Below, piece after piece: positions 51,329 through 60,872 of a stretch of DNA of 64,000 bases. The position numbers were made by a program, and so were the translations under genes. The notes beneath the pieces were generated by a model. That model saw only the letters and a program-made list of their open reading frames with translations, was not told where the DNA came from and made no database searches. The stretch is from AWTP1-13 sp963814055 (GTDB lineage Bacteria > Pseudomonadota > Alphaproteobacteria > Rhizobiales > Hyphomicrobiaceae): NCBI GenBank assembly GCA_963814055.1, contig CAWFBJ010000007.1:1-64000 (forward strand), given 5' to 3'. Every line of letters starts with the position of its first letter. The stretch's first letter is position 1.

Positions 51329-52780
51329 ATGCCCGAGACCACCCACGTCGATTACTCGACCAAGATCCCCAACAACGTCGGCCTGATGGACGATCAGCGC
51401 GTGCTGAAGGCCCTTGAGCAATGGCATCCGGGTTATCTCGACTGGTGGCAGACGATGGGCCCGGAAGGGTTCCAGACCTCGGAGGTCTATCTGCGCACGG
51501 CAGTCAGCATCGACCCCAAGGGCTGGGCCAAGTTCGACTACGTGAAGATGCCGGACTACCGCTGGGGCATCCTGCTGGCACCCCGCCACCAGGAACGCCA
51601 GGTCAACTTCGGCGCCCACAAGGGCGAACCGGCCTGGCAGGAGGTGCCAGGCGAATACCGCGCCATGCTGCGGCGGCTGATCGTCATCCAGGGCGACACC
51701 GAGCCCGCATCCGTCGAGCAGCAGCGCTTTCTCGGCAAGACGGCGCCCTCGCTCTACGACATGCGCAACCTGTTCCAGGTGAACGTCGAGGAAGGCCGCC
51801 ACCTGTGGGCCATGGTCTACCTGCTGCAGAAATATTTCGGCAAGGACGGCCGCGAAGAAGCGGACGGACTGCTGCAGCGCCGCTCCGGCGATGCCGACAA
51901 GCCGCGCATGCTGGGAGCTTTCAACGAAGAAACACCCGACTGGCTGTCGTTCTTCATGTTCACGTTCTTCACGGATCGCGATGGCAAGATGCAACTCGAG
52001 AGCCTCGCGCAATCGGGCTTCGACCCGCTGTCGCGCACCTGCCGCTTCATGCTGACCGAAGAAGCGCACCACATGTTCGTGGGCGAAACGGGCGTCGGCC
52101 GTGCGATCGAGGCCACCTGCACCGCCATGAAGGCCGCCGGCATCGAGGATCCCAATGACATTGCCGCCGTGCGCAAGCTCGGCGTCATCGACCTGCCGAC
52201 CATGCAGAAGAAGGCGAACCTGCACTTCTCGCTGTCGCTCGACCTGTTCGGTTCCGAGGTTTCGACCAATGCGGCCAACTACTACAATTCCGGAGTCAAG
52301 GGCCGCTTCCAGGAAACGCGGATCGACGACGACCATCTGCTGACCGCCGCCAGCTATCCGGTGAGCAAACTGATCGACGGTCAGATCAAGATGGTGGACG
52401 AGCCGGCGCTGACGGCCATCAACATGCGCCTGCGCGACGACTACGTCACCGACTGCGCCAAAGGCGTCGAGCGCTGGAACAAGGTGATCGAGAAGACCGG
52501 TATCGGCTTCCGGTTCAAGCTGCCGCACGTCGCGTTCCATCGCCACATCGGCGAATTCCAGAACGTGAAAGCGTCACCGGATGGCCGGGTCCTGAGCGAC
52601 GCCGAATGGACCAAAGCGAAAGACCAGTGGGTCCCGTCGAAGGCCGATGGAGATTTCATCCAAAGCCTGATGGCGCCCTGCTGGGAGCGCGGCAAGTTCG
52701 CATCGTGGATTGCTCCACCCAAGATCGGCATCGACAACAAGGGCGGCGACTTCGAGTATGTGAAGATCCATCAGGCCTGA
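51329..52780 (+). CDS. boxB: BoxB, benzoyl-CoA 2,3-epoxidase, oxygenase component
   Basis: A 483-residue class I di-iron oxygenase that, with reductase BoxA, converts benzoyl-CoA to 2,3-epoxybenzoyl-CoA. The iron ligand set can be read: Glu125 in QGDTEP, Glu155 and His158 in NVEEGRHLW, Asp216 in FFTDRDG, Glu245 and His248 in MLTEEAHHMF. These spacings equal those known for the family. N-terminus DYSTKIPNNVGLMDDQRVLK is also typical. AGAGGAAG precedes ATG 51329. The usual reductase gene boxA is missing nearby, so electrons must come from a gene elsewhere. Confidence 0.94.
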   Translation: MPETTHVDYSTKIPNNVGLMDDQRVLKALEQWHPGYLDWWQTMGPEGFQTSEVYLRTAVSIDPKGWAKFDYVKMPDYRWGILLAPRHQERQVNFGAHKGEPAWQEVPGEYRAMLRRLIVIQGDTEPASVEQQRFLGKTAPSLYDMRNLFQVNVEEGRHLWAMVYLLQKYFGKDGREEADGLLQRRSGDADKPRMLGAFNEETPDWLSFFMFTFFTDRDGKMQLESLAQSGFDPLSRTCRFMLTEEAHHMFVGETGVGRAIEATCTAMKAAGIEDPNDIAAVRKLGVIDLPTMQKKANLHFSLSLDLFGSEVSTNAANYYNSGVKGRFQETRIDDDHLLTAASYPVSKLIDGQIKMVDEPALTAINMRLRDDYVTDCAKGVERWNKVIEKTGIGFRFKLPHVAFHRHIGEFQNVKASPDGRVLSDAEWTKAKDQWVPSKADGDFIQSLMAPCWERGKFASWIAPPKIGIDNKGGDFEYVKIHQA

Positions 52781-52815
52781 GATCGCGGCAGGCTAGCCAC
52801 CGGGAGCAGCATGGA

Positions 52816-53757
52816 ATGAGCATCACGCGTCGTGATTTTGTCGCCGGGTGTGGAGTTGCAGTTGGTACGGGAATAGCCATGGATGATGCGTCCGCCCAAG
52901 GTAGCGCCCGCGTGGAATCGCTGAATGCGCCCGTGTATCCCGGCGCGCCGATCCTGATTGTGCGCGATCTGGCCGGCGTGGCCCGGTACTACGAGGAAAA
53001 CATCGGGCTGAGCCGCATCGATGCGGACAGCGAAACGGTTCGCCTCGGCGCGGGCGGCGTCGCGCTCGTGGTGCTCCGCAAACGACAGAGCGCAGAGCAG
53101 GAGCCGCCCGGCCTGGCGGGCCTTTATCATACGGCCTTTCTGGTGCCGAGCCGTGGTGAACTCGGCGTTTGGCTGCGCCGCGCCATTGAGGCAAAACTTC
53201 CTTTCGACGGTGCTGCGGACCACCTGGTGAGCGAGTCGCTCTATCTGTCGGATCCGGAGGGCAACGGAATCGAGGTCTATGCGGATCGGCCGCGGGACAG
53301 CTGGAAATGGAACGGCGACATCGTGGAGATGCGCAATTCCGAACTCGACACCCGCGGCATCCTTGCCGACGGCGCCAAGATCACCGGCTCCAGCTCGCGC
53401 GTACCTGATGGCACGCGCGTTGGTCATGTGCATATGCGCGTTGGGGGTATCGAGGAAGCCGAACAATTCTACGGGCGGCTGCTGGGCTTCGATGTCACCC
53501 GAAGGCGAGAAGGCGCCACGTTCTATGCTACCGGCCGCTACCACCACCACCTCGCGACCAACATCTGGGAGAGCCGCGGCTCGCCGCGACGGTCGGGGAC
53601 GACGACGGGTCTGGCAGTCCTGTCGCTGATCGCCAACGACAGCGCGGCGTTCGAAGCCACCGCCGAACGAATGCTCGCAGCAGGCGGTAGGCGGTCGGGA
53701 AACGACATCGCCGCAGACGACCCCTGGGGCAATGTCGTCGAGCTCTCGAGGGGCTAG
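52816..53757 (+). CDS. VOC-superfamily (type I extradiol dioxygenase-like) protein with Tat signal
   Basis: A 313-residue protein with two vicinal-oxygen-chelate domains, CatE/catechol-2,3-dioxygenase-like. Domain 1 has AGLYHTAFLVPSRGE (His) and SDPEGNGIEVYADRP (Glu). Domain 2 has RVGHVHMRVGGIEEAEQFYG and the C-terminal DDPWGNVVEL. The N-terminus ITRRDFVAGCGVAVGTGIAM is a twin-arginine signal (RRDF), which is unusual for this family and implies export of a folded, metal-loaded protein. It may be a periplasmic ring-cleaving or glyoxalase-type enzyme for an aromatic. It follows boxB by 35 bases. ATG 52816 is chosen because the Tat motif begins there. Confidence 0.8.
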   Translation: MSITRRDFVAGCGVAVGTGIAMDDASAQGSARVESLNAPVYPGAPILIVRDLAGVARYYEENIGLSRIDADSETVRLGAGGVALVVLRKRQSAEQEPPGLAGLYHTAFLVPSRGELGVWLRRAIEAKLPFDGAADHLVSESLYLSDPEGNGIEVYADRPRDSWKWNGDIVEMRNSELDTRGILADGAKITGSSSRVPDGTRVGHVHMRVGGIEEAEQFYGRLLGFDVTRRREGATFYATGRYHHHLATNIWESRGSPRRSGTTTGLAVLSLIANDSAAFEATAERMLAAGGRRSGNDIAADDPWGNVVELSRG

Positions 53758-53877
53758 GAATGACCCCGAAAAGCAACCGGGCCGGCTATGTTTCTTGCGC
53801 CGAACAGGCTTGGACGTAGGCGGCGCGCCAGTGTTCCGCTATATCGTGACTGGGATGTATCCAGGGAGGACATGAAG

Positions 53878-55068
53878 ATGAGTGCACGGCAGCAGGGAAT
53901 TTCCCGCCGCGGCGTAATGAAGGGCGGAGCGGCACTCGCCGCCGCTACCTCGGTCCCCAGCGGCTGGGCAATCGCGCAGGGCAGGCCCATCAAGGTCGGG
54001 TTGATGCTTCCCTATTCGGGCACGTTCGCCCAGCTCGGCGAGAACATCACCCACGCCATCGAACTCTTCATCGCGGAGAAAGGTGGCAAGCTCGGTGGTC
54101 GCGAACTGCAGATCATCAAGCTCGACGATGAATCCAAGCCGGAGAACGCTCCGCAGAACGCCGACCGTCTCGTCAAGCGCGATCAGGTCGATGTCCTGAT
54201 CGGTACGGTGCATTCGGGCGTGCAGATGGGTATCCACAAAGTGGTGGCCGAGAGCGGCACGCTAACCATCGTGCCGAACGCCGGCGCCGGGCCGGTGACG
54301 CGCGAGCTGTGCGTCAAGAACGTGTTCCGGTCTTCTTTCACGAACTGGCAGCCGGGCTACGGCATGGGCGTTGCAGCGGCGAAGAAGGGCTACAAGAAGG
54401 CTGTCTGGGTGACATGGGGCTACGCCGCCGGCGCTGAAAGCGGTGCCGGCTTCCGGGAAGGTTTCGAGAAGGGCGGCGGGCAAATGCTGCCGGACCTGAC
54501 GCTGCCGTTCCCGCAGACCAATTTCCAGCCTTTGCTGGCGCAGATTCCCGGTCTCGGCGTCGACGTCGTCGGTTCCTTTTTCGCAGGCGGCGGCGCCGTG
54601 CAGTTCGTCAAGGAATATGTGTCGGCAGGTCTCAAGGCGCCGCTGTGCGGCTCCGGCTTCCTGACCGAGGGCACGCTGGGCGCGCAAGGCGCCGCAGCCG
54701 AGGGCATCGAGACGGCGCTGCACTACGGCGATGGTCTCGACAATCCGAAGAATGCCGCGTTCCGCAAAGCCTTCAAGGACAAGGCGGGACGGGACGCCGA
54801 CGTGTATGCCGTCCAGGGCTATGATGCGGCGCAGCTTCTCGGCGTCGGCCTAGAGGCCGTGAAAGGTAACATCGAGGACGAAGCCAACCTCTACAAGGCG
54901 CTGCGCGCCGCCAAGATCGACAGTCCGCGCGGCCCGATCAGCATGTCGGCCTCACAGAACGTGACGCAGAACATCTATCTGCGCAAAGCCGAGGGCGGCT
55001 TGAACAAGGTGGTCGGCGTCGCTGTCGAAAATCTTGCTGACCCGGGAACGGGCTGCAAACTGGCTTGA
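53878..55068 (+). CDS. Branched-chain-type (HAAT) ABC substrate-binding protein
   Basis: A 396-residue periplasmic-binding protein of the LivJ/HAAT family. Tat-like leader (GISRRGVMKGGAALAAATSV). Mature part with IKVGLMLPYSGTFAQLGENI, ELFIAEKGGKLGGRELQIIK and DDESKPENAPQNADRLVKRD; the second lobe contains KKAVWVTWGYAAGAESGAGF. Homologues near aromatic-degradation genes often bind benzoate derivatives or phenylpropanoids. AGGGAGGA lies at 53863-53870; start ATG 53878 is preferred over ATG 53872 because of spacing. First gene of a complete importer. Confidence 0.88.
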   Translation: MSARQQGISRRGVMKGGAALAAATSVPSGWAIAQGRPIKVGLMLPYSGTFAQLGENITHAIELFIAEKGGKLGGRELQIIKLDDESKPENAPQNADRLVKRDQVDVLIGTVHSGVQMGIHKVVAESGTLTIVPNAGAGPVTRELCVKNVFRSSFTNWQPGYGMGVAAAKKGYKKAVWVTWGYAAGAESGAGFREGFEKGGGQMLPDLTLPFPQTNFQPLLAQIPGLGVDVVGSFFAGGGAVQFVKEYVSAGLKAPLCGSGFLTEGTLGAQGAAAEGIETALHYGDGLDNPKNAAFRKAFKDKAGRDADVYAVQGYDAAQLLGVGLEAVKGNIEDEANLYKALRAAKIDSPRGPISMSASQNVTQNIYLRKAEGGLNKVVGVAVENLADPGTGCKLA

Positions 55069-55079
55069 GGTTGAAGCGC

Positions 55080-55110
55080 AAACCGGCCCGTTGACGAGAC
55101 GGGCCGGTTT
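55080..55110 (+). terminator. Strong hairpin between receptor and permease genes
   Basis: AAACCGGCCCGT (55080-55091) and ACGGGCCGGTTT (55099-55110) form a perfect 12-bp stem with loop TGACGAG. It lies 11 bases after the receptor stop and before livH. The stem ends in TTT followed by CTCATT, a weak T-tail. Likely a partial terminator or mRNA-stability hairpin which lets the receptor be made in excess over the membrane parts. Confidence 0.7.
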
Positions 55111-55140
55111 CTCATTACGGGGGTGCCGGCGACCCGCGCC

Positions 55141-56013
55141 ATGGATTTATCCGGTTTCTTCGCCCAGCTCCTCAATGGCGTTCAATACGGCCTGCTGCTG
55201 TTCCTGATTGCGAGCGGGCTGACGCTCATATTCGGCGTCATGGGCATCATCAATCTGGCCCACGGCTCGCTGTTCATGATCGGTGCCTACGTGGCGTTCC
55301 TGGTGGCTCGCCACTGGGGCTCAGTGTGGCTGGCCCTGCCGGTCGCGATCGCCGTCGGCATTGTTCTCGGGCTGGTGCTGGAGCGCTGCCTGTTTCGTTT
55401 CTTCTATCATCGCGAGCACCTCGACCAGGTACTGCTGACGTTTGCGCTCATTCTGCTGTTCGAGGAGACGCGCTCGCTGATCGTGGGCAACGACTTCTAC
55501 TCCGTCGCGGTGCCAGACCTGTTCAACTTCTCGGTGCCGATCACGGCGGGCTTCAGCTATTCGGCCTACCGCTTTGCTGTCATCGGCGTGTGCCTGGCGC
55601 TGGCAGCGCTGCTCTTCTTCTGGATCGAGCGCACCAAGATGGGCGCCATCATCCGTGCGGCGGCCGAGAAGCCCGAGATGGTCGACGTGCTCGGCATCAA
55701 TGCCAGCCGCGTGCACATGACCGTGTTCGCCATCGGCACGGCCCTTGCTCTCATCGCCGGCGTGCTGGCGGCTCCGCTTTACTCCGTCTACCCGAACATG
55801 GGCGACGGCTTCCTGATCATCTCCTTCGTGGTTGTCGTCATCGGCGGGCTCGGCTCCGTTTCCGGTGCCTTCTGGTCGGCGCTGATCATCGGGCTGGTCG
55901 ATACGCTGGGCAAGGCTTACGCACCCAGAGTCGCGGGCCTCGCAGTGTATGTGCTGATGGCGGCCGTCCTGTTGTGGCGCCCGTCGGGCCTGTTCGGGCA
56001 GCAGCGCACATGA
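55141..56013 (+). CDS. livH: HAAT ABC permease, LivH type
   Basis: A 290-residue inner-membrane permease: LLNGVQYGLLLFLIASGLTL, GVMGIINLAHGSLFMIGAYV, and the family-typical ATPase-contact RAAAEKPEMVDVLGINASRV. C-terminal helices include GGLGSVSGAFWSALIIGLVD and YAPRVAGLAVYVLMAAVLLW. ATG 55141 is chosen because it begins the usual helix 1 region. Followed by livM after 22 bases. Confidence 0.92.
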   Translation: MDLSGFFAQLLNGVQYGLLLFLIASGLTLIFGVMGIINLAHGSLFMIGAYVAFLVARHWGSVWLALPVAIAVGIVLGLVLERCLFRFFYHREHLDQVLLTFALILLFEETRSLIVGNDFYSVAVPDLFNFSVPITAGFSYSAYRFAVIGVCLALAALLFFWIERTKMGAIIRAAAEKPEMVDVLGINASRVHMTVFAIGTALALIAGVLAAPLYSVYPNMGDGFLIISFVVVVIGGLGSVSGAFWSALIIGLVDTLGKAYAPRVAGLAVYVLMAAVLLWRPSGLFGQQRT

Positions 56014-56035
56014 GACCCAAGCGGAGCGGGACTTG

Positions 56036-57046
56036 ATGCTGCCCGAGAGTAAAGCAGTGCCAGTGATGCTGGGCGTGGGCGCGCTCGGATTTGCCGCGCT
56101 GCCGTTTTTCATCTCAGGCTATTACCTGGAGCTTGGCACCTACGCGTTCATCGCCGCGATGCTGGCGCTCAGCCTACAGCTGCTGGTCGGCTGCGCGGGC
56201 CTCGTCAGCCTCGGCCACGCCGCGTTTTACGGTCTTGCCGCCTACACGGTGTATCTCGTCACCGGTGATGGCGGCGGCCGCTCCGTTTTCGTCACGCTGC
56301 CGATGGCAATGGCGGTGGCTGCCGCCGCTGCACTTGCGGTCGGCGCCTTGTCGCTGCGCACGCGCGGGTTCTTCTTCCTGATGGTGACGCTCGCCTTCGG
56401 GCAGATGGTGTTCTTCCTGTTCCACGATACCAAGCTCGGCGGCGGCACCGACGGCGCCTTCCTGGCGCGGCCCGTGATCTCGGTGTTCGATTGGCAACTG
56501 CAGCTGACGCGGCGGCAGCGACCGATCGCGGTCTACTATGTTGCGCTCACGTTGCTCATTGCCATGTATCTGGGCCTCGTCGTCCTGTTGCGGTCGATGT
56601 TCGGGCGCGTGCTCGAAGGCATCCGCGTCAACGAGCACCGCATGACGGCGCTCGGCTTCAACACGTATCGCTACAAGCTTGCCGCCTTTGTGATCGCGGG
56701 CGCGCTGGCCGGCGTGGCCGGGCATATGTGGGCCATGCATCGCGGCTTCGTGAATCCCGAGCTGATCGGCTGGCACCGTTCCGCCGAGGCGTTGCTGATG
56801 ATCCTGCTGGGCGGCCTGACGACCCTGCACGGCCCGATCATCGGCGCGCTGGCCTACACAGGCCTCGGCGAAGTCTCACAGCACATCACGGAGCGCAAGC
56901 TTCTGGTCGAGGGACTTGTCATTCTGTTCGTGGTGCTGCTGCTGCCGAAAGGCTTGAGCGGCATCAGCCTGCGGCGCAAATCGCAAGCCCCTGCACACAA
57001 GGAGCAATCATCGGCCGGTGCCGCCGAGGTGCGCTCGCATGGGTAA
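56036..57046 (+). CDS. livM: HAAT ABC permease, LivM type
   Basis: A 336-residue permease: YLELGTYAFIAAMLALSLQL, CAGLVSLGHAAFYGLAAYTV, TRGFFFLMVTLAFGQMVFFL and the ATPase-contact RVLEGIRVNEHRMTALGFNT. C-terminal helices include EALLMILLGGLTTLHGPIIG. ATG 56036 is preferred to the adjacent TTG. It overlaps livG by eight bases. Confidence 0.92.
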   Translation: MLPESKAVPVMLGVGALGFAALPFFISGYYLELGTYAFIAAMLALSLQLLVGCAGLVSLGHAAFYGLAAYTVYLVTGDGGGRSVFVTLPMAMAVAAAAALAVGALSLRTRGFFFLMVTLAFGQMVFFLFHDTKLGGGTDGAFLARPVISVFDWQLQLTRRQRPIAVYYVALTLLIAMYLGLVVLLRSMFGRVLEGIRVNEHRMTALGFNTYRYKLAAFVIAGALAGVAGHMWAMHRGFVNPELIGWHRSAEALLMILLGGLTTLHGPIIGALAYTGLGEVSQHITERKLLVEGLVILFVVLLLPKGLSGISLRRKSQAPAHKEQSSAGAAEVRSHG

Positions 57047-57805
57047 CGGACGCCCATCGACGCCACCGGTGCTCGCCACACGCGGGCTGACGCGCCATTT
57101 CGGCGGGTTGATCGCGGTGCGCGACGTTGCCGTGTCGCTGCATCAGGGTGAGCTGCACGCCATCATCGGGCCCAACGGCGCCGGCAAGACGACGCTCGTC
57201 AACCTGCTGTCGGGCGAGATCAAGCCGACGTCGGGGCACATCGAACTCGAAGGCCGCGCGGTAGCCGGCGAACCCGCGTGGCGGCTGGCGCGGCTGGGCG
57301 TCGGCAGATCCTTTCAGCGCACCAACATCTTTGCGCCCCTGACGGTGCTGGAGAACGTACGCCTCGCAGCGCAGGCGGTGGACGGGTCGCTCGGCAACCC
57401 GCTGAGGCAAGCCAAGCTTGGCACGGATTTGGTCGACAAGGCGCGCACTGCACTCAGCCGCGCAGGCCTGACCGGCGTGGAGGCACGCGTTGCCGGTACG
57501 CTGTCGCACGGCGAGCAGCGCCAGCTCGAGATTGCCATGACGCTGGCTGGCAATGCCAAGGTACTCCTGCTCGACGAGCCGCTGGCCGGCATGGGGCCCG
57601 AAGAATCGGAACGCATGGTCACGCTGCTGAAGGGTCTGGCGCGCGAGCACGCGGTGCTGTTGATCGAGCATGACATGGATTTCGTGTTCGCCGTCGCCGA
57701 CTGGATGACCGTGATGGCGGAAGGCGGCGTGATCGCCGAGGGGCGGCCGGAGACGATCCGCGCCAACACCGCGGTGCAGCAGGCCTACCTCGGGGGTCAT
57801 GCCTG

Positions 57806-57806
<1 letters not shown>
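57039..57806 (+). CDS. livG: HAAT ABC ATPase, LivG type
   Basis: A 255-residue ATPase: GLTRHFGGLIAVRDVAVSLH, Walker A HAIIGPNGAGKTTLVNLLSG, Q-loop GRSFQRTNIFAPLTVLENVR, signature TLSHGEQRQLEIAMTLAGNA, Walker B LLLDEPLAGMGPEE and H-loop AVLLIEHDMDFVFAVADWMT. It begins within the livM 3' end and its stop overlaps the livF start (TGATG), so the two are coupled. Confidence 0.92.
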
Positions 57807-58534
<728 letters not shown>

Positions 58535-58561
58535 GACCGCCCCTGAATTGACGCCTTGCGC

Positions 58562-59410
58562 TCACACGCCGGGACGGTTGTCTCTCTTTCCTGGCGCGCT
58601 GCGGCTAGCCGCCTTGCGCGCGGCTTCTGTCTGCTGCTGGGCCACCCGCTGCTTGTTGGCCTGCATGGCAAGCCAGCGCTGGCAAGCCACAAGCTTCTGA
58701 TTGCAGGTCGCGGTGACGGCCGCAGTACCCGGGCGAGGTTGCCCACGCGGACCGGGCTGGATGCCAATCGTTCGCCTGCGCGGTTCCGGCGCCATTGCCA
58801 CGTTCGTGCGGTGATGTTCACCCACGTCGCGGGCCGACCTGGCGATCAACTCCGACGCGCTCATCCCGGCCATGAAAGGGTTGGCTCTGACCACGGGGGC
58901 GCCGAGAATATCGCTGGCTGGCGTCTGCGGATGCGCCTGCATGAGGCGCGCAGCGGCAGTCGGCCCCACCAGATAGGCCAACCTCAAGTCACCGAGCGCC
59001 GGCTTCAGGCCTCTCCCGGTCAGATAGGCGAGATTCTCCATGGAATAGATGGCAGCCGCGCGCCGCGCGTAGGCGCGATCGGTGCGCAAGGCGAGGACTT
59101 CCTCGTCACTGAGCGCGGCGACCTCCGCGAAGTGCCGTCGCGCCACATCGATGAACGTAGCCTTGATGAACTGGAACGGCCCGAGCGCGGTGGAACGGGG
59201 ATTGGCCGCAAAGTCACGGCCATTCGACTCTGCACGCATGAGCCGGTCGAGGAAGGTCTCAAAGTGTGCCTCCGGCATGCCGACCGCTGGTCCCGAGGTA
59301 ACTGAACCTTCAGCAGGGCCATCGCCGGCCATTGTTGCTGCACTGCCCGCGAAGACGCAGGCAAGCAGCCCCACCGCAAACAAGCGGCCAAGACAAACAT
59401 CGGTACGCAA
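58562..59410 (-). CDS. Exported lytic transglycosylase-like protein
   Basis: A 282-residue exported protein. A leader (LFAVGLLACVFAGSAATM) precedes an SLT-type domain: FETFLDRLMRAESNGRDFAA (catalytic Glu in AESNG), ANPRSTALGPFQFIKATFID and a C-terminal RLAYLVGPTAAARLMQAHPQ. The tail is low-complexity and basic (QQQTEAARKAASR). It cuts peptidoglycan without other domains, so a housekeeping wall enzyme is likely. The open frame starts at TTG 59410; an internal GTG within the leader is an alternative. Confidence 0.75.
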   Translation of the reverse strand: MRTDVCLGRLFAVGLLACVFAGSAATMAGDGPAEGSVTSGPAVGMPEAHFETFLDRLMRAESNGRDFAANPRSTALGPFQFIKATFIDVARRHFAEVAALSDEEVLALRTDRAYARRAAAIYSMENLAYLTGRGLKPALGDLRLAYLVGPTAAARLMQAHPQTPASDILGAPVVRANPFMAGMSASELIARSARDVGEHHRTNVAMAPEPRRRTIGIQPGPRGQPRPGTAAVTATCNQKLVACQRWLAMQANKQRVAQQQTEAARKAASRSAPGKRDNRPGV

Positions 59411-59541
59411 CGTTAGAAGGTCTCCCGATTGTCGCTTTGGTTGTCCCCGGACATTGCGTGTACCTGCAAGCTCACACGCGTTTAGTCAATTGCGGGAAAC
59501 CCTGATTGATGCAAATCGCCGTAATTTGTCGGCGTGTAAGC

Positions 59542-59994
59542 TTAATTGGAGCGGATTTTCGTCATCTCGGCGGCGACTTCCGCAAGCTCGGCGTCGACGT
59601 CGACGGCGACGCATTTTTTCTCGACCATCGTGCGCTGCAACGCATACACGTGCGCGCGCTCGCGGTCATATTCCCCGACAGCAGCCAGCCCTTTGTTCTG
59701 ACCGCCGAACCACCGGCCGAAGAGCGACGAGGCCGTGGACGGCGTCGTCTGCTGCTCGGCTCTCGCTTTGGCAGGAATGCCCTTCAGGACCTGGATGCGG
59801 CCCGAGATGTTCTTATGCAGCGCCTGACAATCGGCCGACAGCTCGTTGCGCTCGAGGACGTACGTGCCGTTCGTCTGAAAGCCGACGCTTGCACTGGCAC
59901 ACCCCCAAATCTGCGATGCTGCCATCAGCAGCACAAAACAGTGGATGATCCGCACGGACTTGACGTCGGCTCGCTGCGCTAGAGTAATGGGCAT
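59542..59994 (-). CDS. Small lipoprotein of unknown function
   Basis: A 150-residue lipoprotein candidate. The leader IIHCFVLLMAASQIWGCASA ends with a Cys that could be lipidated (QIWGC). The mature part is helical: NELSADCQALHKNISGRIQV, SSLFGRWFGGQNKGLAAVGE and EKKCVAVDVDAELAEVAAEM. No family recognised. ATG 59994 is chosen since the leader begins near it; the open frame upstream overlaps the divergent hydrolase leader region. Confidence 0.55.
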   Translation of the reverse strand: MPITLAQRADVKSVRIIHCFVLLMAASQIWGCASASVGFQTNGTYVLERNELSADCQALHKNISGRIQVLKGIPAKARAEQQTTPSTASSLFGRWFGGQNKGLAAVGEYDRERAHVYALQRTMVEKKCVAVDVDAELAEVAAEMTKIRSN

Positions 59995-60104
59995 CAATGG
60001 AGCGTTGAAGTGTGGCACGCGAATGTCCGCTTCCCGATCCCACAAACCGAGGCACACGCATCGTTGGCCTTCTAGGCGCCATTTTTGTCGACCGCAAGCC
60101 ACCC

Positions 60105-60872
60105 ATGCCCTTTGTCACCATCGACGGCCGCCGCATCGAATACCGCGCGATTCTCGGCAGCGCCGGACCGTGCCCGACCCTAGTATTCCTGCACGAAGGA
60201 TTGGGCTCGGTAGGGCTTTGGCGCGATTTTCCGGACAAGGTTGCGCGCCGCCTGGGTGCTCCGGCCTTGGTGTATTCGCGTTTCGGCTATGGTGAATCCG
60301 ACGGACTGGCAGCCCCGCGGACGCCGGCCTTCATGCACGAGGAAGCGCTCGATACTTTGCCGCGGCTGCTCGACCAGCTCGAAATCCAACGGCCGTTGCT
60401 GATCGGCCACTCCGACGGCGCTTCCATTGCGCTGATCCACGCTGCGACCTCCACGCGCCCGGTGACGGGCCTCGTGTGCATGGCGCCGCATGTGTTTGTC
60501 GAGCCGGTGTGCGTCGAGAGCATCGCCAAGATCCGCGACACCTACATCAAGACTGACCTGAAGCAGCGACTCGCCAAGTATCACGCGCGTGTGGACGACG
60601 CGTTCCTCGGCTGGGCCGACATCTGGCTCGAACCGGAATTCCTCGCGTGGTCCATCGAGGACCTGATAAGCGACATCACACAGCCGACGCTGCTGATCCA
60701 GGGGTGCGATGACGAGTACGGCACGTTGGCCCAACTCGACCGCATCGAGGGGCGGGCACGGGCACCCACAGCGCGCCTGGTGCTCGACCGCTGCGGCCAC
60801 TCTCCGCACCGTGACCAGGAGGCGGCGGTGATCGATGCGATCGTGGCATTCGTACGTGCTATGGAAACGTGA
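60105..60872 (+). CDS. Alpha/beta hydrolase
   Basis: A 255-residue soluble alpha/beta-hydrolase. Oxyanion-region VFLHEGLGSVGLWRDFPDKV, strand 4 PALVYSRFGYGESDGLAAPR, nucleophile elbow LLIGHSDGASIALIHAATST (Ser in GHSDG), acid near LLIQGCDDEYGTLAQLDRIE, and catalytic His in DRCGHSPHRDQEAAV. Substrate unknown; hydrolases of this kind (enol-lactone or ring-cleavage-product hydrolases) are often found beside aromatic-degradation genes. ATG 60105 starts the fold. It converges with and overlaps the alcohol dehydrogenase by 14 bases. Confidence 0.78.
   Translation: MPFVTIDGRRIEYRAILGSAGPCPTLVFLHEGLGSVGLWRDFPDKVARRLGAPALVYSRFGYGESDGLAAPRTPAFMHEEALDTLPRLLDQLEIQRPLLIGHSDGASIALIHAATSTRPVTGLVCMAPHVFVEPVCVESIAKIRDTYIKTDLKQRLAKYHARVDDAFLGWADIWLEPEFLAWSIEDLISDITQPTLLIQGCDDEYGTLAQLDRIEGRARAPTARLVLDRCGHSPHRDQEAAVIDAIVAFVRAMET

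Noticed and set aside
51311..52546. A 411-codon minus-strand open frame opposite boxB.
   Set aside because: Antisense shadow of boxB with no recognisable motif.
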